A program made the position numbers and the translations under genes. A stretch of 22,434 nucleotides of DNA from CAYSPU01 sp964432995. Lineage in GTDB: Bacteria; Verrucomicrobiota; Verrucomicrobiia; Limisphaerales; JAHDYP01. Shown in pieces: positions 1 to 8,517 of the stretch (the first letter of the stretch is position 1; every line of letters begins with the position of its first letter). Under the pieces are notes generated by a model, which saw only the letters and a list, made by a program, of their open reading frames with translations, was not told the origin of the DNA and did no database searches. Where the stretch lies: positions 1 to 22,434 of the forward strand of contig CAYSPU010000077.1 of the NCBI GenBank assembly GCA_964432995.1, in the 5' to 3' direction.

Positions 1-1126
1 CCAGGATGGAGATGGCCGAGGTGATCCAGACCAGGTGCGTCAGCGGCGCCTCGAAGTCAAAGTCCTTCTGGGCAGCGAACTTCGCCTTGCTCAGTGCTTC
101 GTTGACGAAATAGGAGACCAGGGACGTCACGATCATTAGCGCGCGCATCGCGAAGATCCAGATGATCAACGTGGCGCAGATGGTCGGACTGGCCGCTAGT
201 GCCAACGCCAGGAAGGCGATCAGCGCCACGCCCGTCACGCCGTAGGTCTCGAAACCGTCCGCCGTCGGTCCCACGGAGTCGCCCGCGTTGTCCCCGGTAC
301 AGTCCGCAATCACGCCCGGATTCTTCGGGTCGTCCTCGGGCAGCTTGAAAACGATCTTCATCAGGTCGGAGCCGATATCGGCGATCTTGGTGAAGATGCC
401 GCCGCAGATGCGGAGCACCGAGGCGCCGAGCGATTCGCCGATGGCGAAGCCGATGAAGCACGGGCCGACGAGTTCGCGCGGCAGGAAGACCAGGATGCAA
501 ATCATGAAGAAGAGTTCGACGCAGACCAGGAGCAGGCCGACGCTCATGCCGGAGCGCAGCGGGATGCCCAGGGTGGCCAGCGGCCGGCCCTTGAGCGCCG
601 AGAAGGCCGCACGCGAGTTCGAGATGGTGTTGATCCGAATGCCGAACCAGGCCACTCCGTACGAACCAAGGATGCCGAGAATGGAGGCGAGCAGGATGAC
701 GACGACGTTGAAGAAGACGTGCCCCGTGCTCATCGGCGCGCCGCCGGCGTCCTTGTGCTCCGTCAGGAAGCCGAAGTAGTAAACCATGCAGGCCGCGATG
801 AGCGCCCACAGGATGGCGAGGAACTTGCCCTGAGTGAAAAGATAGGTCTTACACGTCTCCCAAATCATGTGGGACACGTTCCCCATGCACTCGTGCACGG
901 GGAGGGCCTTCGTCTGCTTGTACTGCACCAGACCAAACAGGGCACCGACGCCGCAGAGGGCGATTCCCACATACATCAGGACCAGCCCGCTGACGCCGCC
1001 CAGCCCGTCAAACTTCACTTGGGTCAAATCGGGGATCTTGATGTCCGCTTCGCTTCCCCAGACTTCCGGTAGGAACAGGCCCAGGAGGGCCAAAGCCAGG
1101 AGAGGCCAGTGCTTTCTCATTTTCAT
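1..1126 (-). CDS. hppA: Membrane-bound sodium/proton-translocating pyrophosphatase, N-terminal part (3' end outside window)
   Basis: The reading frame runs from an ATG at 1126 down through base 1, so about 375 residues are present and the rest is cut by the window edge. The enzyme hydrolyses pyrophosphate and uses the energy to pump Na+ and/or H+ across the cytoplasmic membrane. The N-terminus is hydrophobic (MKMRKHWPLLALALLGLFL), followed by several membrane segments. The catalytic-site signature DNAGDSVGPTADGFETYG is at about residues 279-296, preceded by DDPKNPGVIADCTG. This form differs from the common DNVGDNVGDCAGMAADLFE version and resembles, from memory, the divergent class of Bacteroides and Verrucomicrobia that can move both ions. 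A second in-frame ATG two codons downstream (1120) could also be the start; no clear Shine-Dalgarno sequence precedes either. Family assignment is firm; ion specificity is inferred. Confidence 0.93.
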   Translation of the reverse strand, partial: MKMRKHWPLLALALLGLFLPEVWGSEADIKIPDLTQVKFDGLGGVSGLVLMYVGIALCGVGALFGLVQYKQTKALPVHECMGNVSHMIWETCKTYLFTQGKFLAILWALIAACMVYYFGFLTEHKDAGGAPMSTGHVFFNVVVILLASILGILGSYGVAWFGIRINTISNSRAAFSALKGRPLATLGIPLRSGMSVGLLLVCVELFFMICILVFLPRELVGPCFIGFAIGESLGASVLRICGGIFTKIADIGSDLMKIVFKLPEDDPKNPGVIADCTGDNAGDSVGPTADGFETYGVTGVALIAFLALALAASPTICATLIIWIFAMRALMIVTSLVSYFVNEALSKAKFAAQKDFDFEAPLTHLVWITSAISIL

Positions 1127-1196
1127 AGTCGCGCAGTTCGTTATTGGGTCGAAAGCCCCGTGCGGCGTAGGCAGGCGATCGCACGAGACGCCCGCC

Positions 1197-1226
1197 AGTA
1201 ACGCGGGAAGGGCGAAGGAGTGTCAA
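1197..1226 (-). promoter_or_regulatory. Candidate sigma-70 promoter for hppA
   Basis: On the minus strand a perfect TTGACA (1226-1221) is followed after 18 bases by GTTACT (1202-1197), which matches the -10 consensus at three of six positions. It would start transcription about 60 bases upstream of the hppA ATG. The -35 box is convincing and the -10 box is weak. Confidence 0.4.
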
Positions 1227-1304
1227 GCGCTTTCCAGGGGACGCAGGCTGTGTATTCGTTCATTTGAACAGCACATTCAACATAGCTTATCCAGTCCCGG
1301 GGAT

Positions 1305-1351
1305 AAAAAATTACCGGGTCCTTCGGCCAGGGGATGGCCGGAAGGACCCGG
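1305..1351 (-). terminator. Rho-independent terminator downstream of the lipid kinase gene
   Basis: Bases 1314-1328 and 1336-1351 form a long GC-rich hairpin (about 15 pairs with one bulged base, 7-base loop). Read on the minus strand it is followed by TAATTTTTTATCC, a U-run typical of intrinsic termination. It lies between the lipid kinase stop (1704) and the hppA promoter, both on the minus strand, so it should separate those two transcripts. Confidence 0.75.
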
Positions 1352-1641
1352 GGAATGTTCGGAATCAGTACAGTCTGTAGGATTTAGCGGGCAACTCGGC
1401 CTGAGTCTGTACCCAACCCCGGCCGAAATCCGTGGGGCCATCAAAGATCAATCGCCAAGTTCAGCCCCAGTTTCCCGGCGAAATTCGCGGAGAAAGAACC
1501 ATCTCCCTCCCCCGCTGTCAAGGAATCCCAAAAAGTATTAGTTCGCGAACCGAACTCTCAGGCATCCATAAGGGCTGCCAACGCATGACCCGCACGCTGC
1601 TTCCACACGGCACCTACGTCGAACGGACACAAGGGTTCAGC

Positions 1642-1666
1642 GTTCGATGTTGGGTGTTCGATGTTC
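1642..1666. repeat. GTTCGATGTT direct repeat
   Basis: Two copies of GTTCGATGTT are separated by a few bases (GGGT). Related GTTCRATGTTC / GTTCGAATGTTC words recur at the right end of the window (22401-22434), suggesting one family of simple dispersed repeats. Confidence 0.5.
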
Positions 1667-1703
1667 TGACCCGCAGCAGAACGCAGACACCCGCGGCTGC
1701 TGG

Positions 1704-2594
1704 TTACGGCACAACCACCCGCAGGCGTCCGGGCAGGACGACGATGCGGGCCGGCAGTTCGCCGACCGGCTCGCCATCGATCTGCAGGGCGGTCCGGCGG
1801 TCGGCGCGCAGTTCGATCTCCGCCGCCTGAAGATCCTGTGAAGGCAGCCCAACTCCGGCTTTTCCGGTCAGCACACCCAGCCCGCAGGCCAGCGCCGTCC
1901 AGTAATTGACGCGGCCGACGATCCGGATCTCGAGCCGGCCGTCGTGCAGGTCCGCCCGGGGAAACAGAGGGAACGGCCCGCCGTAGAGGCGGCCGTTGCC
2001 GATCAGGACCAACTGGCCCGATTCCGTCCGGTCGTCGTCGGCGACGGTGATCTGGGGTTGGGTTTCGCGGAGGGCCCGGAAGCCTGCGGCGATGTAGGCC
2101 AGGAAGCCTTGGCATTTTTTCCATTTCCAGCTCACCAACTCCGTCGCCCGGGCGTCCAGGCCGGCGCCGGCAAGCTGAAGCCCGTAGCGGCGGATGGGGC
2201 GGCCGCCCTGATGGCAGTCAACCCGGAACAGATCGACGGTCTCGAGGTGGCTGCCGGTGGCGACTTGCCATGCGGCCTTGAGCGGGAAGGGAACGCGCAG
2301 TTCGCGGGCGAAGACATTGGCCGTGCCCACGGGAAGGACGCCGAGCGCGACCCGCGCGAGGCCGTCCGGTTCATCGGTGACGCCGTTGAGGATCTCGTTC
2401 AACGTTCCGTCGCCGCCGGCGGCGATGATGCGGTCGAAGCCTTCACGGACCGCCTCGGCGGCGAGGGGCCGCCCCGTTCCCGGACCGGTGGTCGGCTTCA
2501 GCGTGCATCCGGCGGATGCCTGCGCGATGAACTCCCGGGAGCGGCGGGCTTTGTCGCCTTTGGCCGCCGGGTTGAAGATGACGCACGTGCGCAT
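1704..2594 (-). CDS. Diacylglycerol/sphingosine-kinase-like lipid kinase (YegS/DgkB family)
   Basis: This 296-residue protein is the usual length for the bacterial DAGK_cat family, which phosphorylates diacylglycerol or related lipids with ATP at the cytoplasmic face of the membrane. It begins MRTCVIFNPAAKG, the typical first strand and glycine turn. The nucleotide-binding signature GGDGTLNEILNG is at residues 60-71, and LPVGTANVFARELRVP (87-102) corresponds to the second conserved block, where GTGND is usual; here it reads GTANV. The C-terminal beta domain includes LHDGRLEIRIVG and ends QIDGEPVGELPARIVVLPG. The open frame extends far upstream, antisense to pgk and tpiA; I chose the ATG at 2594 because family homology starts exactly there. 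It is divergent from pgk. Lipid substrate cannot be told from sequence. Confidence 0.9.
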   Translation of the reverse strand: MRTCVIFNPAAKGDKARRSREFIAQASAGCTLKPTTGPGTGRPLAAEAVREGFDRIIAAGGDGTLNEILNGVTDEPDGLARVALGVLPVGTANVFARELRVPFPLKAAWQVATGSHLETVDLFRVDCHQGGRPIRRYGLQLAGAGLDARATELVSWKWKKCQGFLAYIAAGFRALRETQPQITVADDDRTESGQLVLIGNGRLYGGPFPLFPRADLHDGRLEIRIVGRVNYWTALACGLGVLTGKAGVGLPSQDLQAAEIELRADRRTALQIDGEPVGELPARIVVLPGRLRVVVP

Positions 2595-2770
2595 GGAGAT
2601 ACTCAAGCCCGGCCCGGACGACACGAGCCATTCGACCGGGCGCGGTTCGCCGGGGCCTGGACACCCATTGCCCTGGGAGGGATGCGCCTCCGAGTTCGGG
2701 CTCAACCGCCGGGCTTTGGGTAGCGCAAATGGCGCCCGGGCGCAGCACAATTGTTGGGCTGCAAAACCCT

Positions 2771-2798
2771 TTGACTCAGGGCCCTGCTGGGATATCCT
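2771..2798 (+). promoter_or_regulatory. Candidate sigma-70 promoter of the pgk-tpiA-secG operon
   Basis: TTGACT (2771-2776) and TATCCT (2793-2798) are separated by 16 bases and match the -35 and -10 consensus at five and four of six positions. Transcription would start near 2805, about 27 bases before the pgk ATG. It lies in the spacer between the divergent lipid kinase gene and pgk. Confidence 0.55.
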
Positions 2799-2831
2799 TC
2801 CGCCCCTGTTTGAACTTTGGATCTCGTTCTT

Positions 2832-4085
2832 ATGGCCAAGCTCACTGTGAACGACCTGGAATTCCGCGGGAAGCGCGTCTTCGTCCGCGTCGACTTCAAC
2901 GTCCCGATGGAAGAGAAGGACGGGAAGATGGTGGTGACCGACGTCACCCGGATCAAGGAGACGCTGCCGACGCTGGAATTGCTGATCCGGAAGGGCGGGC
3001 GCATCGTCCTGGCGGCGCACTTGGGGCGCCCCAAGGGCAAGCGTGAAGGCTCGATGTCGCTGCGTCCGGTGGCGGAGAAACTGGCCGAGATGATCGGCCG
3101 TCCGGTGGCGTTTGCGGACGATTGCGTGGGAGAGGACGCGGAGAAGAAGGCGGCCAACCTCCAAGACAGCGAGATCCTGCTTCTGGAGAACGTGCGCTTC
3201 CATGCCGAAGAAGAGGCCAACGACCCGGCTTTCGCCGCCAAGCTCGCCCGCCTGGCCGATGTGTATGTCAACGACGCGTTCGGCTCGGCCCACCGCGCGC
3301 ATGCCTCGACCGAGGGCATTGCCCGGGTGATCGCCCAACGGGGCGGCTCGTGCGCGGCCGGCCTGCTCATGCAAAAAGAGCTGCGGTTCCTCGGAGATGA
3401 ACTCGAGAACCCTCCCCGCCCCTTCGTGGTGATCCTCGGCGGCGCCAAGGTCTCGGACAAGATCAAGGTCATCGACCGCCTCCTGGAGAAGGCGGACGCC
3501 TTGCTCGTGGGCGGCGCCATGACCTACACCTTCGGCCTCGCCCGGGGCGAGAAGGTCGGCAAATCGCTGGTGGAACCGGACAGCGTGGACGTGGCCAAGG
3601 CCGCGCTGGTCAAGGCGGAGGCGCGCCAGGTGAAGTTCCTCCTGCCGATCGACAATGTCGCCGCCACGCCGGTCAAGACGGACAAGCTCGACAAGAAAGG
3701 CAAGCCGATCACCGAGTGGACCAACCCGCACGTGGTCGACGGGGTGAATCTCCCGGAGGCCGAAGCCGGCCTGGACATCGGTCCGAAGACGGTGAAGGCC
3801 TATTGCGACGCCGTTGCCGGAGCGAAGACGATCCTCTGGAATGGCCCGATGGGCATGTTCGAGGACAAGCGGTTCGCCGCAGGGACCTTCGCCGTCGCCC
3901 AAGCGGTCGCCGAGGCGACCCAGCGGGGTGCCAAGAGCATCATCGGCGGGGGTGACAGCGTGAAGGCTTTGAACAAGAGCGGACTGGCGGACAAGGTGAG
4001 CTTCGCCAGCACCGGCGGTGGCGCCAGCCTGGAATTCCTCGAGGGAACCGAGCTTCCCGGCGTCGCCGCGCTCACCACCCGGTAA
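2832..4085 (+). CDS. pgk: Phosphoglycerate kinase
   Basis: Phosphoglycerate kinase transfers the phosphate of 1,3-bisphosphoglycerate to ADP in glycolysis and works in reverse in gluconeogenesis; it is cytoplasmic. The 417-residue product is of normal length. Diagnostic blocks are RVDFNVPM near residue 19 (substrate site), the LAAHLGRPKG segment, LLLENVRFH, GGAKVSDKI at about 203, LWNGPMGMFE, and the nucleotide-binding GGGDS at 372-376. The ATG at 2832 (MAKLTVNDLEF) matches the family start; an in-frame TTG at 2817 would add only five residues. It is first in a three-gene cluster with tpiA (24-bp gap) and secG, behind a promoter candidate at 2771-2798. Nothing is missing or unusual in the catalytic blocks. 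Confidence 0.98.
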   Translation: MAKLTVNDLEFRGKRVFVRVDFNVPMEEKDGKMVVTDVTRIKETLPTLELLIRKGGRIVLAAHLGRPKGKREGSMSLRPVAEKLAEMIGRPVAFADDCVGEDAEKKAANLQDSEILLLENVRFHAEEEANDPAFAAKLARLADVYVNDAFGSAHRAHASTEGIARVIAQRGGSCAAGLLMQKELRFLGDELENPPRPFVVILGGAKVSDKIKVIDRLLEKADALLVGGAMTYTFGLARGEKVGKSLVEPDSVDVAKAALVKAEARQVKFLLPIDNVAATPVKTDKLDKKGKPITEWTNPHVVDGVNLPEAEAGLDIGPKTVKAYCDAVAGAKTILWNGPMGMFEDKRFAAGTFAVAQAVAEATQRGAKSIIGGGDSVKALNKSGLADKVSFASTGGGASLEFLEGTELPGVAALTTR

Positions 4086-4109
4086 TACCTCCCCAACCCG
4101 CGCACTCTC

Positions 4110-4874
<765 letters not shown>

Positions 4875-4876
4875 CC

Positions 4877-5335
4877 ATGACCCTCCTGATTGGCTTCCTG
4901 ACTGTGTTGCTCGTGTTGACGAGCGTGTTTCTCATTCTCCTGGTGTTGATCCAATTGCCGAAGAAGGAGGCCGGCCTCGGCGTCGCCTTCGGCAGCGCAG
5001 CCACCGAGGCCTTGTTCGGCGCCGGCTCCGGCACCGTGCTCACCAAGGTCACCAAATACTGCGCCGGCATCTTCATGGGGCTCTCCCTCTTCCTCTCCGT
5101 CGTCAATGCCCATACCCGGAAAGGCGAGGCGCAGTCCCTGGACCAGGAAATCGACCGGCGCGCCGCCGCCCCGGCAGCCGCGGCTGTGGCCACCAACCTC
5201 CCCGCCCCACCCTCGTCCCCCCTGCCGGCCACCTCGACCCCGCCGATCCAGTTGACCTCACCCAGCACGGTGACGGGATCCACGACGGTCGTTCCGCCCG
5301 CTCCCGCGCCTGCGCCCGCGCAACCCGAGCAGTAG
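4877..5335 (+). CDS. secG: Protein translocase subunit SecG
   Basis: SecG is the small accessory subunit of the SecYEG channel in the cytoplasmic membrane. The first 75 or so residues show the family pattern: a hydrophobic helix (LLIGFLTVLLVLTSVFLILL), the loop QLPKKEAGLGVAFGSAATEA with LFGAGSG, then a second helix (AGIFMGLSLFLSVVN). The remaining half (about residues 85-152) is an Ala/Pro/Thr-rich low-complexity tail. Such tails are common in this family outside Proteobacteria and probably hang from the membrane. The start codon is two bases after the tpiA stop, and tpiA-secG adjacency is seen in many bacteria. The total of 152 residues is longer than the E. coli protein because of the tail. 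Confidence 0.92.
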   Translation: MTLLIGFLTVLLVLTSVFLILLVLIQLPKKEAGLGVAFGSAATEALFGAGSGTVLTKVTKYCAGIFMGLSLFLSVVNAHTRKGEAQSLDQEIDRRAAAPAAAAVATNLPAPPSSPLPATSTPPIQLTSPSTVTGSTTVVPPAPAPAPAQPEQ

Positions 5336-5346
5336 GGAGGGGCGGC

Positions 5347-5394
5347 AAGTCGGCACGTCGGCGAGTCGGCAAGTCGGCACGTCGGCACGTCGGC
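5347..5394. repeat. 8-bp tandem repeat, six copies (NNGTCGGC)
   Basis: Six uninterrupted 8-bp units read AAGTCGGC, ACGTCGGC, GAGTCGGC, AAGTCGGC, ACGTCGGC, ACGTCGGC. Only the first two bases vary. The period is not a multiple of three and the array begins about 12 bp after the secG stop, so it is non-coding. Similar GCCGACTTGCCGAC-type arrays are, from memory, dispersed in several GC-rich environmental genomes. Confidence 0.85.
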
Positions 5395-5593
5395 GCGGCG
5401 ATGAGCGCTGTTGCCGGCATCGCAGGGGGCCTTTGGGCAAAAACGCCGGGCCGTATCGGCTTAACCAGGCAGCCACTTGCGAGCGCGCATGCGAGAAGGC
5501 AGCGGTGCCGCACCCCATGACGCCGGGCGTCTTGGGAACCGCATCCGAAGTCGCGCCAGCGTCGTGGAGCGCGGGCGCGGCTGCGCCGCCTTG

Positions 5594-7195
5594 GTGCGGC
5601 GGCTGCATGCCCCGACCGCTCTGAGTGCTGCTGTGGCGTTTTGTGCCTTCGGCCTCTTGACGGCCTGCCACCACTCGGGCCCGGCCGCCGACCTCGTGAT
5701 CCTGAATGGCGCCGAGCCCGAGTCGCTGGACCCGGCCGTCATGACCGGCCAAGCGGACTTGCGCGCCGGGGGTGCGCTGTTCGAAGGGCTCACCCGCTAC
5801 AATCCAACTAACGGACTGCCCGAGCCGGGTCTGGCGGCGCGCTGGGAGATCTCCCCCGACGGACGCACCTACCTGTTTCACCTGCGGCCCGAAGCGCGAT
5901 GGTCAACCGGCGACCCGATCACGGCGGAGGACTTTGCCTGGTCCTGGCTCCGGATTCTTGCCCCCGAGACCGGCTGCGAATACGCCGGCATCCTCTTCTA
6001 CGTGAAGAACGGGGAACCCTTCCATCTCCGCCAGATTCGCGATCCCGCCGGGGTTGGCATTCGCGCTCTCGATCGCTCGCGCTTCCAGGTCGCGCTCGAA
6101 CTCCCCACGGCGTTCTTTCTGGATCTCTGCGCCCTGCCGACGCTGGCCGCGGTGCCGCGTCGGTTCATTGAGACCCACGGCGACCGCTGGCTCACGGCCG
6201 TGCCGCTGCCGGTTAGCGGCGCTTACCAGCTCGAGACTTGGCGCATCAACGACCGTATCCGCCTCCGCCAGAACCCGCATTACTGGGACGCCGCCAACAT
6301 CGGCTGCGCACTCGTGGATCTGCTGCCCTGCACCAACCCCAACACCGCGCTCAATCTCTACGAAACCGGCGCCGCCGACATCGTCTGGGACAAGAACCTC
6401 GTCCCTTCGGAACTCCTCGATCTGCTGCTCACGCGACCGGATTTCCACGCGTATCCCGTCCTGAGCACCTACTTCCTCCGCTACAACGTCACGAGGAAGC
6501 CCTTCGCCGATCCGCGCATTCGCCGGGCGTTCGGCATGGTCATCGACCGGCAGCGGCTGGTGCGGCGGGTGACCCGGGGCGGCGAGCGCCCCAGTTCCGC
6601 CATCACTCCGCCCCTCATGGAGGGCTACACGCCGCCCTCGGGGCTCGAGTTCGATCCCCCCGCCGCCCGCCGCCTGCTGGCCGAGGCCGGGTTCGCGGAC
6701 GGCAAAGGGTTTCCCCCCATCCAGTATCTCTTTGACACCACCACCAAACTTCAGGAGCAGATTGCCGTCGAACTGCAGGAGATGTGGCGGCGTGAATTGG
6801 GGATTGCGGTCGGCCTGCGGAAGCTCGAGTGGAAGACCTATCTGGTGGCCCAACGCGAGTTGGACTACGACGTGTGCCGGAGCAGTTGGATTGGTGACTA
6901 CAGCGATCCGAACACGTTTCTCGACTTGTTCCTGAGCAACAACGGCAACAACCGGACCGGCTGGAAGAACGCGCGTTACGACCAACTGCTCCGCCAGGCC
7001 AACGCCGAGCTCGATCCCGCACGCCGCGGCGCGCTCCTGCACCAAACCGAACGCCTCCTGGTGGCCGAGGAAGCCCCCATCGTTCCCCTCTTCCATTACA
7101 CCGGGCTCGAGTATTATGATCCGCGCCGAATCCACGGCGTCTTCCCCAACGCGCGCTCGGAACACCCCCTGCGCGCCATCCGCCGAAGCCCGTGA
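5594..7195 (+). CDS. ABC transporter substrate-binding lipoprotein, peptide/oligopeptide type (SBP_bac_5 family)
   Basis: The product is a periplasmic or lipid-anchored receptor that captures oligopeptides (or, in this family, nickel, sugars or opines) for an ABC importer. From the GTG at 5594 it begins MRRLHAPTALSAAVAFCAFG and continues to a lipobox, LLTAC, with the acylated Cys at about residue 24; the mature part then has NGAEPESLDPAVMTG, the classic OppA start. Later family blocks include WEISPDGRTYLFHLRPEARW (near 90), the SAYQL/GAYQL block, RRAFGMVIDRQRLVRR, and WIGDYSDPNTFLDLF. At 533 residues it has normal length. An ATG at 5477 is in frame but would place 39 extra residues before the signal peptide; the GTG start itself sits in a small GC hairpin, so the start is uncertain. 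Two permease genes follow after a 359-bp gap. Confidence 0.9.
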   Translation: MRRLHAPTALSAAVAFCAFGLLTACHHSGPAADLVILNGAEPESLDPAVMTGQADLRAGGALFEGLTRYNPTNGLPEPGLAARWEISPDGRTYLFHLRPEARWSTGDPITAEDFAWSWLRILAPETGCEYAGILFYVKNGEPFHLRQIRDPAGVGIRALDRSRFQVALELPTAFFLDLCALPTLAAVPRRFIETHGDRWLTAVPLPVSGAYQLETWRINDRIRLRQNPHYWDAANIGCALVDLLPCTNPNTALNLYETGAADIVWDKNLVPSELLDLLLTRPDFHAYPVLSTYFLRYNVTRKPFADPRIRRAFGMVIDRQRLVRRVTRGGERPSSAITPPLMEGYTPPSGLEFDPPAARRLLAEAGFADGKGFPPIQYLFDTTTKLQEQIAVELQEMWRRELGIAVGLRKLEWKTYLVAQRELDYDVCRSSWIGDYSDPNTFLDLFLSNNGNNRTGWKNARYDQLLRQANAELDPARRGALLHQTERLLVAEEAPIVPLFHYTGLEYYDPRRIHGVFPNARSEHPLRAIRRSP

Positions 7196-7554
7196 GCCAG
7201 CGGAAATCCGGGAATCCTGCGGCGCGGAGTTCCCGCAACCAAAGTGGGTGGCAGATGTTCTATGCGCTCCGGAAAACGGGTAGGGCGCGACTCCGAGCAG
7301 GACTCGCGAGCAGGTCTCCGGCATTCTTGATTCTCCATTCTGCATTCCCTTTCGGCGCCCTCGGAGAGGTCGCCCCACCTTTCATGCGAAGTGGTATCCC
7401 GGAATGGAAAGGGGGATTCATCGTGAGGGAGCACGGTACACGGAATTGTGACGGTGAGTACAGCTTGTGGATCGCGGCTGCAAACTGGCGACCGGAGGAT
7501 GGTAAAGCGCCGTCCGGCCCACCAAACGCCGCGCGGGCGCATTGAACCGAGACC
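7196..7554. other. Spacer inside the ABC importer cluster
   Basis: No gene was found in these 359 bp. They contain a composite REP-like repeat (7271-7407) and, inside it, a run of near-repeated words, ATTCTTGATTCTCCATTC then TGCATTC (7323-7347). A weak hairpin is formed by CGGGAATCC and GGAGTTCCCG (about 7210-7236) just after the receptor gene stop. The repeat probably arrived after the importer cluster formed. Confidence 0.6.
7271..7407 (-). repeat. Composite REP-like dispersed element, copy 1
   Basis: Read on the minus strand the element has module A (7407-7353, 55 bp) then, after about 31 unrelated bases, module B (7321-7271). Module A matches 19200-19254 at 53 of 55 bases. Module B matches 19300-19399 apart from the number of 24-bp units (one here, three there). 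Both modules contain a GGTRGGGCG head followed by a short inverted repeat, and the two heads face opposite ways, as in paired REP (BIME) elements. Confidence 0.8.
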
Positions 7555-8517
7555 ATGTTCTTCCTGCGACGATTCCTGCTGACGGTGCCCCTGCTGCTGG
7601 CGATCACGCTCATTGCCTTCCTGCTCGTGCGCGTCGCCCCTGGCGGCCCCTTCGACCGCGAGCGTCAGCCCGCTTCCCCGGAAGTCGAAAAGGCCCTCCA
7701 GGCCCGTTACCATCTCGATCGCCCCGTCATCGAACAATACCTGCGTTACCTTGGACTCTGGTGGGAATCGCGCCCGGACGGATCCCGCCAACGGGTCGCG
7801 GGCGGTCTGCTGCTCGGTGACCTCGGCCCTTCGCTGAAATACCGCAGCCACAGCGTCAACGACATCCTCGGCCAAGCCCTGCCCGTTTCCGCCACCCTCG
7901 GTTTCCTGGCGTTCGGTTTTGCCCTCGGTGTGGGCATCCCGTGGGGTTTCTACAGCGCCATCCGACGCGGGGCCTGGCCGGACACCGTCGGCAACACCCT
8001 GGCGCTGCTGGCCATCTGCATCCCGGCGTTGATCCTGGGCCCCGTCCTCGTCATGGCCTTCGCCCTCCGCGCCCGCTGGTTCCCGGTGGCTCTCTGGGAA
8101 TCCCCCTGGCACGCCGTCCTGCCCACGGTGACGCTGGGGCTTTTCTTCGCCGGGCGCATCGCCCGCCTGCTGCGCGAAGGGATGCGCACCACGCTGGAGG
8201 CCGAGTACATCACCACCGCCCGGGCCAAGGGCCTTCGGGAATCGACCGTTCTTTGGAAGCACGCCTTCCGCCTGGCGCTCTTGCCGGTCGTCTCCTACTC
8301 GGGTCCGCTGCTGGCCGACTTGCTCACGGGCTCGTTCGTCGTGGAGAACCTCTTCCAAATCCCAGGCATCGGGGTGTTCCTCGTGAACAGCACCTTGAAC
8401 CGCGACTATACCCTCGTTGTCGGTCTCGTCATCACGTATGCCGTCTTGCTGCTGTTGTTGAACCTGCTCGTCGATCTCGTCTACCTCGTGCTCGACCCGC
8501 GCGTGCGCTATGAGTGA
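7555..8517 (+). CDS. ABC transporter permease, oligopeptide/dipeptide type (OppB/DppB family)
   Basis: This is the first membrane subunit of a peptide-type ABC importer. The 320-residue sequence starts MFFLRRFLLTVPLLLAITL, the typical first transmembrane helix, followed by the conserved FLLVRVAPGGPFD segment of OppB proteins. The cytoplasmic coupling loop that contacts the ATPase (EAA motif) is at about residues 217-244, containing EYITTARAKGLRES. The C-terminal block SFVVENLFQIPGIGVFLVNS is diagnostic. Its last codons overlap the next permease by 8 bp (start codon ATG at 8510), so the two are translationally coupled. The periplasmic stretch after helix 1 carries an extra LGLWWESRPDGSRQ-like insertion, which is common in some OppB proteins. 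Confidence 0.95.
   Translation: MFFLRRFLLTVPLLLAITLIAFLLVRVAPGGPFDRERQPASPEVEKALQARYHLDRPVIEQYLRYLGLWWESRPDGSRQRVAGGLLLGDLGPSLKYRSHSVNDILGQALPVSATLGFLAFGFALGVGIPWGFYSAIRRGAWPDTVGNTLALLAICIPALILGPVLVMAFALRARWFPVALWESPWHAVLPTVTLGLFFAGRIARLLREGMRTTLEAEYITTARAKGLRESTVLWKHAFRLALLPVVSYSGPLLADLLTGSFVVENLFQIPGIGVFLVNSTLNRDYTLVVGLVITYAVLLLLLNLLVDLVYLVLDPRVRYE

Larger units (their letters stand above)
1127..1703. other. Intergenic region between hppA and the lipid kinase gene
   Basis: No convincing gene was found in this 577-bp spacer. It holds the hppA promoter candidate, the intrinsic terminator, and a short direct repeat of GTTCGATGTT at 1642-1666. The remaining open frames lack recognisable protein features. 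Confidence 0.6.

Noticed and set aside
57..809. 250-codon minus-strand open frame over the pyrophosphatase region
   Set aside because: It is out of frame with the pyrophosphatase, whose membrane segments and catalytic motif read in another minus-strand frame; the Arg/His-rich translation is a shadow.
5347..5394. Possible CRISPR array
   Set aside because: The units are 8 bp without spacers and no cas genes are present; it is a simple tandem repeat.
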